Shown one piece after another: positions 26,877 through 35,546 of a DNA stretch of 64,000 bases; position 1 is the first letter of the stretch; each line of letters opens with the position of its first letter. Source of the DNA: Opitutia bacterium (GTDB lineage Bacteria; Verrucomicrobiota; Verrucomicrobiia; Opitutales; T3Sed10-336); assembly GCA_003558065.1 (NCBI GenBank), contig PWMU01000034.1, forward strand, positions 1 through 64,000. The letters are read 5' to 3'. The position numbers were made by a program, and so were the translations under genes. The notes under the pieces were generated by a model. The model searched no databases and was not told the origin of the DNA. It saw only the letters and a list, made by a program, of their open reading frames with translations.

Positions 26877-27201
26877 TAAGGGCTCTCATTGTCGCCGCGG
26901 CGCCGCCGAGGTCAAGCGGCGGGAGTTGCCACACGTCCTCCATAGCGTATCAGAGCCAAGGGGAATGGGACGATTAAGGAGCCGTCTAACAAGCTTAGGC
27001 TTCCAACCTGAGACAACACGCTGGAAGCGTGTTCTGCTTTGGGCTCAACAGAGCGCCTTTCGGCTTGGCCCAGGTCCAGGTTGCCCCGGGTGGACTCACA
27101 CCCGCGCCAGCGTGTGGACGGGAGCTTGAACCCATTTGGACAAGCTGTAAATGAGTTGCAGTTGGCGAGATGAAAGCTAGCTTTCAGAAGGTTTACCCGT
27201 T
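26877..27201. other. Intergenic region with a hairpin and a perfect palindrome
   Basis: No gene is visible in these 325 bases between the divergent exporter and pseudopilin genes. AACACGCT/AGCGTGTT (27015-27033) forms an 8-bp stem with a three-base loop, and a perfect 16-bp palindrome lies at 27171-27186. Short frames present here show no recognisable product. Confidence 0.5.
27171..27186. promoter_or_regulatory. Perfect 16-bp palindrome upstream of the third pseudopilin
   Basis: TGAAAGCTAGCTTTCA is fully self-complementary and ends 15 bases before the ATG. It resembles LacI/GalR operators of the TGAAAGC...GCTTTCA kind, with two extra central bases. It also overlaps the likely ribosome-binding site AGAAGG, so a bound protein would block expression. 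Confidence 0.5.
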
Positions 27202-27981
27202 ATGACAAAAAGACACGAAGAACACCCATTCCGTGCGACCGGTCCAAGCGCGTTCACCCTGATCGAACTTTTGACCGTAATCGCCATCATCGGCATCCTC
27301 GCGGCCATCCTCATCCCGGTGGTGAGCGCCGCGCGGGAATCCGCGCGTAACGCCGACTGCAAAAGCCGCCTCCGGGTTTTGAACGACGCGGCCAACCTGT
27401 ACGCACTCGAACACAACGACAGGATCCCCCAGGGATTCAACACCCCCCACTGGTACTGGTGGCAGGACGTGAACCCTTACATGGACGTGAACGACCCGGT
27501 CAACTCCTCCCGGCACCAACGTTGCCCTTCGGGTTGGGCGTATGAAGAATACGGGGACCGGCAGATTCGCGCCAAATGGGCGAATATGGACTACGGCATG
27601 CGGTGGACGGGCTATCCGCTGGATGATCGTCTGGTCAGTATCGCCGAGATTCGCGAACCGAGCCGCTACGCCATGTTCATGGACGCCCTTCACTCACATC
27701 CGCCTTCGGGTACCCCCGGGTCCACCGCGATTTTTGGTTCGACGCGTTTTGCGCGCATGTGGAACAACGTCGACGCGGCGGGAAGCGGGCCGTTCAGCGA
27801 CGGATCGAGACTGATCGACGAGCTCGTATTCCGTCACGGCGGAAAAATCAACGTGGTTCGTCTGGACGGCAATGTTCGGAGTTTCAGCAGTTCCGAAGTC
27901 AGGGCGGCGGGCGGCCCGGTCCAATTCTGGATCGAGGAAATGGGCGACAACCCCTCGGACGAGCATTTCGGCGGCCTCTAA
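27202..27981 (+). CDS. Pseudopilin-like protein with type IV prepilin N-terminus (third)
   Basis: 259 residues. The prepilin segment is [20 protein letters not shown] with alanine at the position before cleavage. The globular part differs from the two module pseudopilins (CKSRLRVLNDAANLYALEHN; tryptophan-rich HWYWWQDVNPY) and carries H-x9-DG (HGGKINVVRLDGNVRSF), the spacing typical of DUF1559-like pseudopilins. AGAAGG about ten bases before the ATG is a plausible ribosome-binding site, one of few in the window. It is followed after 67 bp by an oxidoreductase gene on the same strand, possibly an operon. Confidence 0.85.
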   Translation: MTKRHEEHPFRATGPSAFTLIELLTVIAIIGILAAILIPVVSAARESARNADCKSRLRVLNDAANLYALEHNDRIPQGFNTPHWYWWQDVNPYMDVNDPVNSSRHQRCPSGWAYEEYGDRQIRAKWANMDYGMRWTGYPLDDRLVSIAEIREPSRYAMFMDALHSHPPSGTPGSTAIFGSTRFARMWNNVDAAGSGPFSDGSRLIDELVFRHGGKINVVRLDGNVRSFSSSEVRAAGGPVQFWIEEMGDNPSDEHFGGL

Positions 27982-28048
27982 AGAATCAGCGGAGACATCC
28001 CATTCCCGCAGTTGACTCCGCTCCCCGCGCATGCGTTAATCCGGGCTT

Positions 28049-29110
28049 ATGAAAACACTTCGCGTGGGCCTTATCGGCGCCGGACAGATCTCCTACCGGC
28101 ACGCTGCGGAAATCAACGAACTTTCTCATGCGGAAGTAATCGCCGCTGCCGATCCGAACCGTGAACGGCTGGAAGCTCTTGGCGAGGAGCACCGGATTGC
28201 CCGCCTCTATGAAAAGGCCGAAGACCTGATCGCGGACGCCGATTTGGACGCGGTGTCGATCGCGGCACCGAACGCGTTTCATGCTCCCTACGCCCTGGCA
28301 GCGCTGGACGCGGGAAAGCACGTCATGCTGGAGAAGCCCTTCGCGATGAATTACGGGGAAGCGCAAAAGGTGGCCGAGCGCGCCGAAATGACCGGCAAGG
28401 TTCTGACAGTCGGGATGAACCAGCGATTCGTTCCCGCGGTGCAGACCATGAAAGCCCGCATTGAAGAAGGCGATGCCGGCGAGATTTATCACGGAAAAGC
28501 ATTCTGGTTACGCCGCAGCGGGATTCCGCGCCTGGGAACCTGGTTTTCGCAGAAGGAGCTGGCCGGAGGCGGCGTCCTGTTCGACATTGGCGTGCACCTC
28601 CTCGACCTTTGCCTTTACCTCATGGATAATTTCGAACCCGAGACCGTTTCGGGCGCAACGTACTCGAAGTTCGGAAACCGGGGACTCGGCGAAGGCGGAT
28701 GGGGAATGTCGGATCGCGGAGAGCAGGTTTTCGACGTCGACGACTTCGCGACGGCGATGATCCGCCTCAAAGGCGGCGCCACGGTCACCCTCGACGTTTC
28801 GTGGGCCATGCACATCGACCGTCCTTCCCGTCAGAACGTGGAGCTTTTCGGTACCGAAGCGGGGATTAACGCTTTGGAAGGCAAACTCATGCGCTACGGC
28901 GATGCCGGGGAGGGATTCCAGGTGATCGAACCGCCGAACGTACAGGTTCCCGGGCCCCAGAAGAATCGATTCGCCAACTGGATCGGATCCATCCGCGGCG
29001 AGACGGAACCGCTGTGTACGCTCCCCCAGGCCCTGGCCGTCCAACGGATTCTCGACGCGATTTATGAATCGTCCATCACCGAACGGGAAGTGCGGCTCGG
29101 CAAGGAATGA
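28049..29110 (+). CDS. Gfo/Idh/MocA-family NAD(P)-dependent oxidoreductase
   Basis: 353 residues. The N-terminal Rossmann fold shows the dinucleotide motif GLIGAGQIS (about 7-15), and the family EKP motif is present in MLEKPFAMNYGEA (about 93-106). The C-terminal alpha/beta substrate domain contains GGGVLFDIGVHLLDLCLYLM with the conserved D-x3-H pair. Family members oxidise or epimerise sugars, inositols or sugar acids in the cytoplasm, which suits an organism living on polysaccharides. The exact sugar cannot be told. No ribosome-binding site is visible before the ATG. Confidence 0.85.
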   Translation: MKTLRVGLIGAGQISYRHAAEINELSHAEVIAAADPNRERLEALGEEHRIARLYEKAEDLIADADLDAVSIAAPNAFHAPYALAALDAGKHVMLEKPFAMNYGEAQKVAERAEMTGKVLTVGMNQRFVPAVQTMKARIEEGDAGEIYHGKAFWLRRSGIPRLGTWFSQKELAGGGVLFDIGVHLLDLCLYLMDNFEPETVSGATYSKFGNRGLGEGGWGMSDRGEQVFDVDDFATAMIRLKGGATVTLDVSWAMHIDRPSRQNVELFGTEAGINALEGKLMRYGDAGEGFQVIEPPNVQVPGPQKNRFANWIGSIRGETEPLCTLPQALAVQRILDAIYESSITEREVRLGKE

Positions 29111-29306
29111 CCGCTCTTTGCAGCCTAGGAACGCCGCAAAAAGCGAGTGCCACTTCGTCCGCCCCTCCGCGAATCGATCCGGCGATCCGTCTTTTTCCAA
29201 TCTTGATGCTTGAGAACCGCCCCGCTCTCCCGTAAGCTCTCGCCAACTTTTCCTTCATTCACCGATTCACCGAGGCCGGATCTCTCAAGAACGCCGGCCC
29301 GCTGTC

Positions 29307-30020
29307 ATGAACGTCGCCGCAGCCAGTCTCAAGACCTCCACCCACCCGGGTATTTCCGTTGCGGCGCTGGCTCTCGGCGTTGGCGGTTTGATTTCCGGGA
29401 CCCTGGGTTTCGGTTCGGCCTCCTTACAGGCGGGCACGGCGGGCTCCGGACTGGACGGGATCATCGAGTTACGGGGGTATGCGAAAATCGGCGACGAATA
29501 CGAATTCAGCATCTATAACACGCACACCGAACGCGGCGAATGGTTGCGGGAAGATGAATCCCGGGAGGGATATGAGATCAAAGCCTTTGATCCCGAAAAC
29601 AATACGGTTACCATTCGCTACAATGACCAGATCGGCACGATTTCGCTGCAGAGATCGCGAATCGTCGCCTACGATCCGTCGGCGACCCCGTCAATGCCTG
29701 CCCGGGAGCCTCCTACGCCGGCTCCGAGCGGGCCGCCCGCCTCGCCGTCCGAAGGCGGAGGCGGAGGCGGCGGTTCGGCACCGCAACAAGCCGGGGAGAA
29801 TACACCCCGGGCAAGCCGCGACGACGCGGCTTCACCTGGCACTCCCGGCATCATCTCCGGCGGCTCCGGAGAAGCGGAGCAACCCGACGCCTTGCCTCCT
29901 TCCGGAGGCGGGTCGGGAGGCGTGACCGAGGACGATGACAACGATTCTCCATCGGAGTTATCCGACAGCCCGCCCCCCGATCCCGACAGTGCGCCTCCCG
30001 GGTATACTCCGGAACAGTAG
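29307..30020 (+). CDS. Exported protein with small beta domain and proline/glycine-rich acidic tail
   Basis: 237 residues, not assigned to a family. A hydrophobic segment (GISVAALALGVGGLISGTLG, about 17-36) would anchor or export the protein. Residues about 50-120 (LRGYAKIGDEYEFSIYN ... GYEIKAFDPENNTVTI) look like the small beta domain of GspC/PilP-type proteins, where a sensed or processed value is written as short strands. The last 110 residues are low-complexity, rich in Pro, Gly, Ser and Asp. A GspC/PilP-like link to the secretion of pseudopilins is only a guess. It stands alone, 196 bp after the oxidoreductase. Confidence 0.6.
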   Translation: MNVAAASLKTSTHPGISVAALALGVGGLISGTLGFGSASLQAGTAGSGLDGIIELRGYAKIGDEYEFSIYNTHTERGEWLREDESREGYEIKAFDPENNTVTIRYNDQIGTISLQRSRIVAYDPSATPSMPAREPPTPAPSGPPASPSEGGGGGGGSAPQQAGENTPRASRDDAASPGTPGIISGGSGEAEQPDALPPSGGGSGGVTEDDDNDSPSELSDSPPPDPDSAPPGYTPEQ

Positions 30021-30125
30021 GGAAAAGCCGTTGCCGCGGTTCGGGATTCCTCGTTCACAATTCAACGCCCGGAACCGCGACGGATGGGATCCGACAAGCC
30101 GCTGACGTTGCCTGGACGGCTCGAT

Positions 30126-30689
30126 TCAGGATCCCTTCCCTTCGGCCAGCTCGCGGTTCATCCGCGCGCGCTTGCGGGCGAGGGGAACCTTAATGGCGAG
30201 GTAGGTTCCGACAATCAGCAACCGCACCGCCCAAGAATCGGTCACGAACAACATGATGAGCGCGGAAACCATTACGATCCCCAGAAGAAAACGGGAGATG
30301 TGCTTGAGCGGCCGCGACAGATCGAAAACGTGCGTGATCAAAGTCGGAGCCAACATCAGGATGAAGAGGCCGGCAACTTCGACGACGGCCATTCGTCCCG
30401 GCCAGCCGGTCAACGCAGCCAGCAGCGCCCCCGCCAGCATACCGATCAGGGTCACCAAGCATCCCTTGCAGAAATAGAGCCCCTTGATCTTCCAAACATG
30501 ATTCCGAAAGCAGGAGTCGGGAGGATGATGGGAAAAGATGTGCGGATCCTTTTCGGCTAGAAATTCGAACAGGGTTTGGCCGGCTTCCGGGGACGATCGT
30601 TGCCGGTATTCCCGGAACAGGTCTAAAAGTCGATGGTTCACAGGTATTGGCGCTCTTTCGGGTGTCCGCTTCGCAATCCACCGGCACAA
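30126..30689 (-). CDS. Membrane protein with C-x13-CxxC motif, DUF2085-like
   Basis: 187 residues from a TTG at 30689; the true start may lie further in, for instance at the GTG before NHRLLDLF. A soluble N-terminal part ends in the cysteine motif C-x13-CxxC (DSCFRNH then GLYFCKGC), directly followed by about four membrane segments (LIGMLAGALLAALTG, VAGLFILMLAPTLI, FLLGIVMVSALIMLF, LLIVGTYLAI). DUF2085 membrane proteins have a similar short CxxC loop before their helices, so a distant link is possible. The function is unknown; metal or redox binding at the membrane is conceivable. It follows the ABC exporter operon on the same strand. Confidence 0.5.
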   Translation of the reverse strand: MCRWIAKRTPERAPIPVNHRLLDLFREYRQRSSPEAGQTLFEFLAEKDPHIFSHHPPDSCFRNHVWKIKGLYFCKGCLVTLIGMLAGALLAALTGWPGRMAVVEVAGLFILMLAPTLITHVFDLSRPLKHISRFLLGIVMVSALIMLFVTDSWAVRLLIVGTYLAIKVPLARKRARMNRELAEGKGS

Positions 30690-30762
30690 GACCGGAAACC
30701 TTCCGCCGGCTTGGGGAGCACCGCCCTTTCCCCTTCACCCTTCATCCCTCCAACTTCATCCC

Positions 30763-31482
30763 TCATTCTTCCCCTCCGGTCAGCTCCCCGTCGAGCATGG
30801 CTAGTCGTCGATCGCAGCGGTCGGCAATATTGTTGTTGTGAGTAACGACGACCACGGAACGGCTCCGTTCCCGGGCGAGCTGCATCAATAAATCGGCCAC
30901 CGCCCGGGCATTCCCGGCATCCAGGTTCCCGGTGGGCTCATCGGCGAGAATGATGGCAGGATCATTGGCCAACGCCCGGGCCACCGCCACACGCTGTTGC
31001 TCGCCTCCTGAGAGATGGGTGGCCGCACGGTCTCCTTTGTGGCCCAGGCCTACCTGGTCAAGCAAGGCATCCGCCCTCCGGCGCATTTCGACGGGCGTCC
31101 ATCGACCCAACCGGTACATAGGGAGCATCACATTCTCTTTGGCGGAGAATTCGGGCAGGAGAAAGTGAAACTGGAAAACAAACCCGATCGACTCGTTGCG
31201 GATTCCCGTGCGCACATCGTCCGCGGCGCCGGCGAGGTCCATTCCCTTTACACGGATCCGCCCCGAATCCGGCCGGTCCAACAGACCCAGGGAATACAGC
31301 AGGGTGCTTTTTCCGCAACCGGAAGGACCGGCTACCGCGTAGATCACGCCGGGCGGGATATCGAGGGAAATCCCGCGGAGTACATGAACTCTCCCCTCGG
31401 CCTCGCCGAGATAGCGATGCAGGCCCCGGCAGGACAGCACCGTAGCCGCTTCACCCGGAACTTGTTTTGAAGATTCAATCAT
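30763..31482 (-). CDS. ABC transporter ATP-binding protein, LolD/MacB type
   Basis: 239 residues from the ATG at 31482 (a TTG five codons upstream is possible). Walker A is GPSGCGKST, the signature is LSGGEQQRVAVARAL, Walker B is IILADEPTGNLD, and the switch histidine is in VVTHN. The close resemblance to LolD/MacB/FtsE ATPases and the adjacent FtsX permease, HlyD-like adaptor and TolC-like channel define a tripartite MacAB-TolC-like export system. It is the last gene of the operon, separated from the permease by 137 bp holding a REP-like repeat. Confidence 0.9.
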   Translation of the reverse strand: MIESSKQVPGEAATVLSCRGLHRYLGEAEGRVHVLRGISLDIPPGVIYAVAGPSGCGKSTLLYSLGLLDRPDSGRIRVKGMDLAGAADDVRTGIRNESIGFVFQFHFLLPEFSAKENVMLPMYRLGRWTPVEMRRRADALLDQVGLGHKGDRAATHLSGGEQQRVAVARALANDPAIILADEPTGNLDAGNARAVADLLMQLARERSRSVVVVTHNNNIADRCDRRLAMLDGELTGGEE

Positions 31483-31500
31483 TTCAATCGTTGGCAAGAT

Positions 31501-31550
31501 AGCTGATCGCGGCGTAAAGCTGATCGCGGCGTAAAGCCGCTCCTACGGGG
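31501..31550. repeat. REP-like hairpin with an adjacent 17-bp tandem duplication
   Basis: GCGGC (31526-31530) and GCCGC (31536-31540) form a hairpin, followed by CTAC at 31543, which is GTAG on the minus strand. AGCTGATCGCGGCGTAA occurs twice in tandem at 31501-31517 and 31518-31534, giving a duplicated left arm. The arrangement of GTAG and hairpin matches the element at 25941-26092 in kind, not sequence. It sits between the permease and ATPase genes. Confidence 0.6.
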
Positions 31551-31619
31551 ATGCGTGAGTGAATGCCCAGGGAGCAATGGAAATGGCATAAGCTATTCTT
31601 TCCCGAAGGGTTCCCGGGG

Positions 31620-32867
31620 TCATGCCGCAGACCTCCGGATGACATCTCCGGGTTCGAGGCGGGCGGCGCGACGGGCGGGGATCAGGGCGGCCACCAAGAC
31701 CACCGCCGCGGCAATGACAACCGCCCAGATATAATGGCTGAGAGACCAGCTGACCACGAAATAATCGGTGGCGAAGATTCCACGAATTCGAATCGGAATT
31801 CTCGATACGGCGAAGGTGAACAATGCTCCCAGCAACCAGCCTGTTCCGACCCCGGCGGTAAGCACCGCTGCTCCCTGCCAGAGGAATATCCGAAGAATAT
31901 CCTTTCTCCTGTATCCCATCGATCGAAGAATGGCGATCTCGCGGGTTTTCTCCATGACGATCATGGCAAGCGTATTGAACATACCCAGACCGGCGATCAG
32001 GATAATCGTGGCAACCGTCAAGCCGGATGAAACCCGCAAAGCACGGAACACCTCGAGCCAGGCCCTTTCGCGCTCCTGCCAACTGTAGGCAAAATGACCG
32101 ATCACTTCTTCCATCCGGGCCGCATCACGAACCGCCCGGTCGGGATCCCGGAGCTCCACTTGAAGGAAGGACGCACCGAAGGGGCGCTTCAACAAAGAGC
32201 GGGCTTCGCCGAGATGGAGGTAGATCCGCGCCTCGTCGATATCGCGAACCCCCGTTTCATAAATCGCCGCGACACGGTAACGGCGGCTCTGGTCCGGGGT
32301 GTCCAGATGGAACGAGTCGCCGACCTGCAACTGCATCCTCCGGGCCAGCGTCGAGCCAACCAGCACCCCTTGCGAACTCTGACGAAAATCCTGGAGGTTG
32401 CCGCGAACCAGCTGTTCCGAGAGATTGGAGACCATCAGGTGATCCTCCAACCGTATGCCGTACAACCGGATGGACTGGTCGCGAACCGGTGTTCGCAGCC
32501 GTGCGGAGCCGGAAACCACTTCGGAGACCCCCGTGACATTGGAAAACTCCCGGATTGCCGCGCTCACCCTGCCCGGTTCCGCGACACCTTCGACGTACTG
32601 CCGGGCCTCACGATGGGCGATCCGAAAAGCAGCCCCGTTCTCCCTGCCGGCCTCCATGGTGCGCAAGGTATCCTGAAACCTGTCGTGAACCTGGATCGCA
32701 CCGGTGGTCCCGAGAATCGTGCGAATGTAAAAATCCTCGAAACCCCTCGTCTGCGCCTGGGTAAGAATGAAAAAAGCCACGCCGAAGGCGATCCCCGCCA
32801 CACTCATCAGCATGGCGCGCTTCCTGGCCAGCAGAAAGCGGAAAGCGATCTTCAATTCAGCGGACAT
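31620..32867 (-). CDS. FtsX-like ABC transporter permease, LolE/MacB type
   Basis: 415 residues. The first membrane helix (AMLMSVAGIAFGVAFFILT, about 14-32) is followed by a large periplasmic MacB_PCD-like domain (about 35-275) and three C-terminal helices (VATIILIAGLGMFNTLAMIV, GAAVLTAGVGTGWLLGALFT, WAVVIAAAVVLVAALIPARRAA), the FtsX layout. The RLEPGDVIR ending is typical of MacB/LolE permeases. Its start overlaps the adaptor gene by 11 bp, pointing to translational coupling. Together with the ATPase it would drive outward transport of a peptide, lipid or small compound. Confidence 0.85.
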   Translation of the reverse strand: MSAELKIAFRFLLARKRAMLMSVAGIAFGVAFFILTQAQTRGFEDFYIRTILGTTGAIQVHDRFQDTLRTMEAGRENGAAFRIAHREARQYVEGVAEPGRVSAAIREFSNVTGVSEVVSGSARLRTPVRDQSIRLYGIRLEDHLMVSNLSEQLVRGNLQDFRQSSQGVLVGSTLARRMQLQVGDSFHLDTPDQSRRYRVAAIYETGVRDIDEARIYLHLGEARSLLKRPFGASFLQVELRDPDRAVRDAARMEEVIGHFAYSWQERERAWLEVFRALRVSSGLTVATIILIAGLGMFNTLAMIVMEKTREIAILRSMGYRRKDILRIFLWQGAAVLTAGVGTGWLLGALFTFAVSRIPIRIRGIFATDYFVVSWSLSHYIWAVVIAAAVVLVAALIPARRAARLEPGDVIRRSAA

Positions 32868-34002
32868 GACCCCTTATCCGCACGCGATCTCCGTCACGGA
32901 GGCGATCCAGATCCTCCACAACGACCTGATCCCCCTCTTCCAGACCGGAAACAATCTCCACGCGGTTCAAGCTCACGAATCCCGTCTCGACCTCCCTGAG
33001 TTCCACATGCGCATCCCTCACCACAAAAACCTCCCGGCCGAACAGGGCTCGTCGCGGAATAATCACGGCGTTTTCACGTTCATCGCGGACAATACTGACT
33101 TCGCCGGTGATTCCGGGAACAATGAGTTCCTCCGGCATATCGACTTCAAGATAAACGGTGTAACGCTGGGTGTCGGGATCGGCGGAAGGCAACACCCGGG
33201 AAATCTCTCCCTGGAACAACCGCCTCCCATAGCTCAGGAACCGTACCGTAGCCGATTGCCCCACTTGCACCCCGGCAAAATCCTCCTCGCTTATGGACGC
33301 TTCAATCAACCGTTCGGCCGAAAGAAGCCGGGCCAGGCGTGCCCGCGGGCCGACAACGTCGCCCGGGTACGCATAGAGGTCGACCAGGTCCCCGTCCATC
33401 GGCGCCCGAACGAAGGTCCGGTCAAGCTCTCGATCCAGCCGCTCCAATTCCTGCTCGAGCGCTCTCAACCGTTGCCGGTCCCGGATGGCCTCCCGCCGGA
33501 TCTCGTCGGAAAGCCGGGCGACACGACGCTTCTGAACGTCGAGTTCCCGGCGGGAATACTCTCCATCCTCGTAAAGTTCCCGTTTGTGTTCCAATTCCTC
33601 ACGCGCCTCCTCGATATCGTAACGCAGCAAGGATCCGATCTCCTGGAGCGCTTGTTCGGTTTCGAATTCAATTTGGACCCGCTCTTTTTCAGCCTCAAGA
33701 TCCTCGGGATCGAGCCGGAACAGGAGCTGCCCGACTTCCACCCGGTCGCCGGTTTCGACGTCGCTTTCAATCACCCTTCCCCCGGCTTCGGAACGCAGCT
33801 CCAGCGTATAGCGGGCGGATGCTTCGACCACACCTGGGACAGCGTCGACTGCCGCCCCTCGTTCAACCGGCGCCACCACCACTTCGGGACGCACGAAGTA
33901 GGTTCCCCCAACGTAAACAGCCGCCAGGCCGGCGGCGACCAGAAAAAGCCACATCGCCCTCAGCCAGAAGCGCCTCCGATTCATCGCGTTCTCATTCGAC
34001 AT
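32857..34002 (-). CDS. HlyD/MacA-type periplasmic adaptor subunit
   Basis: 381 residues. One N-terminal membrane anchor (MWLFLVAAGLAAVYVGGTYF, about 15-34) is followed by a lipoyl-like half (about 55-90), a long coiled-coil hairpin (about 95-195, rich in Glu, Arg and Leu), the second lipoyl half (VRAPMDGDLVDLYAYPGDVV), and beta-barrel and membrane-proximal domains. This is the order of membrane fusion proteins that bridge an inner-membrane pump to TolC. It overlaps the TolC-like gene by 11 bp upstream and the permease gene by 11 bp downstream. Confidence 0.85.
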   Translation of the reverse strand: MSNENAMNRRRFWLRAMWLFLVAAGLAAVYVGGTYFVRPEVVVAPVERGAAVDAVPGVVEASARYTLELRSEAGGRVIESDVETGDRVEVGQLLFRLDPEDLEAEKERVQIEFETEQALQEIGSLLRYDIEEAREELEHKRELYEDGEYSRRELDVQKRRVARLSDEIRREAIRDRQRLRALEQELERLDRELDRTFVRAPMDGDLVDLYAYPGDVVGPRARLARLLSAERLIEASISEEDFAGVQVGQSATVRFLSYGRRLFQGEISRVLPSADPDTQRYTVYLEVDMPEELIVPGITGEVSIVRDERENAVIIPRRALFGREVFVVRDAHVELREVETGFVSLNRVEIVSGLEEGDQVVVEDLDRLRDGDRVRIRGHVR

Positions 34003-35377
34003 CTTTTCCTCGTCGCCTCGCCCTCTCCCGGTAGTAATCCATCACCGGGTCAAATCCCGCCTCGGAAAGGAACTCGGCAAAACCCATCAAATACTCGGCC
34101 CGCCGCTCCGTAGCGGCAAGCTCCCTTTGCATGTATTCGATCCGCGCCAGACTCATCTCCCTCGACGAAATCCGTCCCGCCTCCAAAGCCCGTTCATCCC
34201 GCTCCAAACGCTCCCTCTCCAGCACCAGGCGATCCTCCGCGAGGTTGAGTTCGCGTTGGAGGAAGCCCAGCGTGCTTTCCAGGCGCTCCACTTCCGCCGC
34301 CCACTCCCTCTCCTCGCGATTCCGCCTCTGCTCCTCCATCCTCCGGCGTGCGTTTGCCGCCGCCCGGCGACCGCGCGCCTCGTACCCGTCAAACAGGTTC
34401 CAGGTAACTTCGAGCCCCGCAAACCCGACCGTTCGATCAATATCGCCGCGATCAAACACCGCCACCTGATCCTGGGTAACTCCAGCCACCAGATTCAGTT
34501 GCGGCCGGACACGGGAGCGTTCGGCATCCCGCCGGCTCTCCGCCTCGTCCACTCTTTTCCGGGCAGCGTCCATTCGCGGAAGGTACCGGCCGTCCTTCCG
34601 GATCAACTCGCGAAACCGGGATGGCTCGTCAGACGCCTCCACCCCAAGGTACGGAACCCCGGCGGGAATCCCAGTATCCTCCGTCACCTCCACACCGACG
34701 ACACGGGAAAAGTCACGCTCTGCCAACCGGTACTCCGCTTCACGCCGCTCCTTCCGCAATTGGTGCTCTTCCGCGTTCAGGCGTAGCTCCCTGACCTCTT
34801 CCTGAGCTATCTCCTCGCGTTCCAGAAGCCTTTCACCCCGTCGCAGTTCCTGCTCGGCCAACTCGTGCTCATAGGCGGCCACCTCGAGCTCCTTGGCGCG
34901 GACGACCAAATCGAGAAACTGCCCGCGTATTTCGAGCGCAAGCAATCGATACGCTTCCGCCCGGTTGTGTTCCGCGATCGCCTGACGGATCCGCCCGACA
35001 CGGCTTTCAGCTCGGAGCGCCCCCCAATGGTACAGGGGTTGACGGACCATCAAACCAGCCTGGGGCTGAGTGTCGCGCCGGCGTCTCTCCCGATCATCCC
35101 GTTCCTCTAAACGTGCCAGGTAGCGGAAATTTCCCGAAACCGAAGGATAAAGCCCCGAAGCCCGCGCCTCGGCCTCGCCGCGGGCTTCCTCTTGACGAAA
35201 GGACTCTTCGACCATTCGAAAGGAATAATCCAGCGACTGCCTCAGAGCCGCGTCCAGGCGGGGAAAGACCGATTCGGGAAGGAGTTCCGCCTCCCCTCCA
35301 ACCATCGGCTCACCATAAACCCGAATGCTGCCGACCAGTACCAGTAATGACAGCGTCGCGATAATTAAACGCACCAC
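33992..35377 (-). CDS. TolC-family outer-membrane efflux protein
   Basis: 461 residues from a GTG at 35377. A signal peptide (LIIATLSLLVLVGSIRVYGE) precedes two long helical repeats typical of OEP/TolC proteins; each has Glu/Arg-rich heptads and a beta-strand region (SVSGNFRYLARLEERDD; PQLNLVAGVTQDQVAVFDRG ... GFAGLEVTWNLFDGYEARGR). It is the first gene of the four-gene export operon and would form the outer-membrane duct. A terminator of the preceding lipoprotein gene lies 69 bp upstream, so the promoter must be between 35378 and 35446. Confidence 0.85.
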   Translation of the reverse strand: MVRLIIATLSLLVLVGSIRVYGEPMVGGEAELLPESVFPRLDAALRQSLDYSFRMVEESFRQEEARGEAEARASGLYPSVSGNFRYLARLEERDDRERRRRDTQPQAGLMVRQPLYHWGALRAESRVGRIRQAIAEHNRAEAYRLLALEIRGQFLDLVVRAKELEVAAYEHELAEQELRRGERLLEREEIAQEEVRELRLNAEEHQLRKERREAEYRLAERDFSRVVGVEVTEDTGIPAGVPYLGVEASDEPSRFRELIRKDGRYLPRMDAARKRVDEAESRRDAERSRVRPQLNLVAGVTQDQVAVFDRGDIDRTVGFAGLEVTWNLFDGYEARGRRAAANARRRMEEQRRNREEREWAAEVERLESTLGFLQRELNLAEDRLVLERERLERDERALEAGRISSREMSLARIEYMQRELAATERRAEYLMGFAEFLSEAGFDPVMDYYRERARRRGKDVE

Positions 35378-35445
35378 TGAACCTAACTGCCCGAACAGGG
35401 CAAAGGGATCAAGCCCGTTTTCCCCGCGAAGCCCTTCCTTCTCTG

Positions 35446-35480
35446 ATAAAAAACAGCCCCCCTCGGACAGAGGGGGGCGT
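35446..35480 (-). terminator. Rho-independent terminator after the small lipoprotein gene
   Basis: CCCCCCTC and GAGGGGGG (about 35458-35479) form an 8-bp stem around GGACA, and on the minus strand the hairpin is followed by CTGTTTTTTAT. It lies 67 bp beyond the lipoprotein stop and isolates the surface-protein genes from the export operon. Confidence 0.8.
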
Positions 35481-35546
35481 CGTGAAAGGGGAAAAAATCG
35501 ATGAGACTCTTAACACCGCTCGAAGGGCAACTCCGGCTGTGTCGCG

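Noticed and set aside
31501-31534. Tandem 17-bp repeat as a start of a CRISPR array
   Set aside because: Only two copies, directly adjacent without spacers, and part of a REP-like hairpin. No cas genes.
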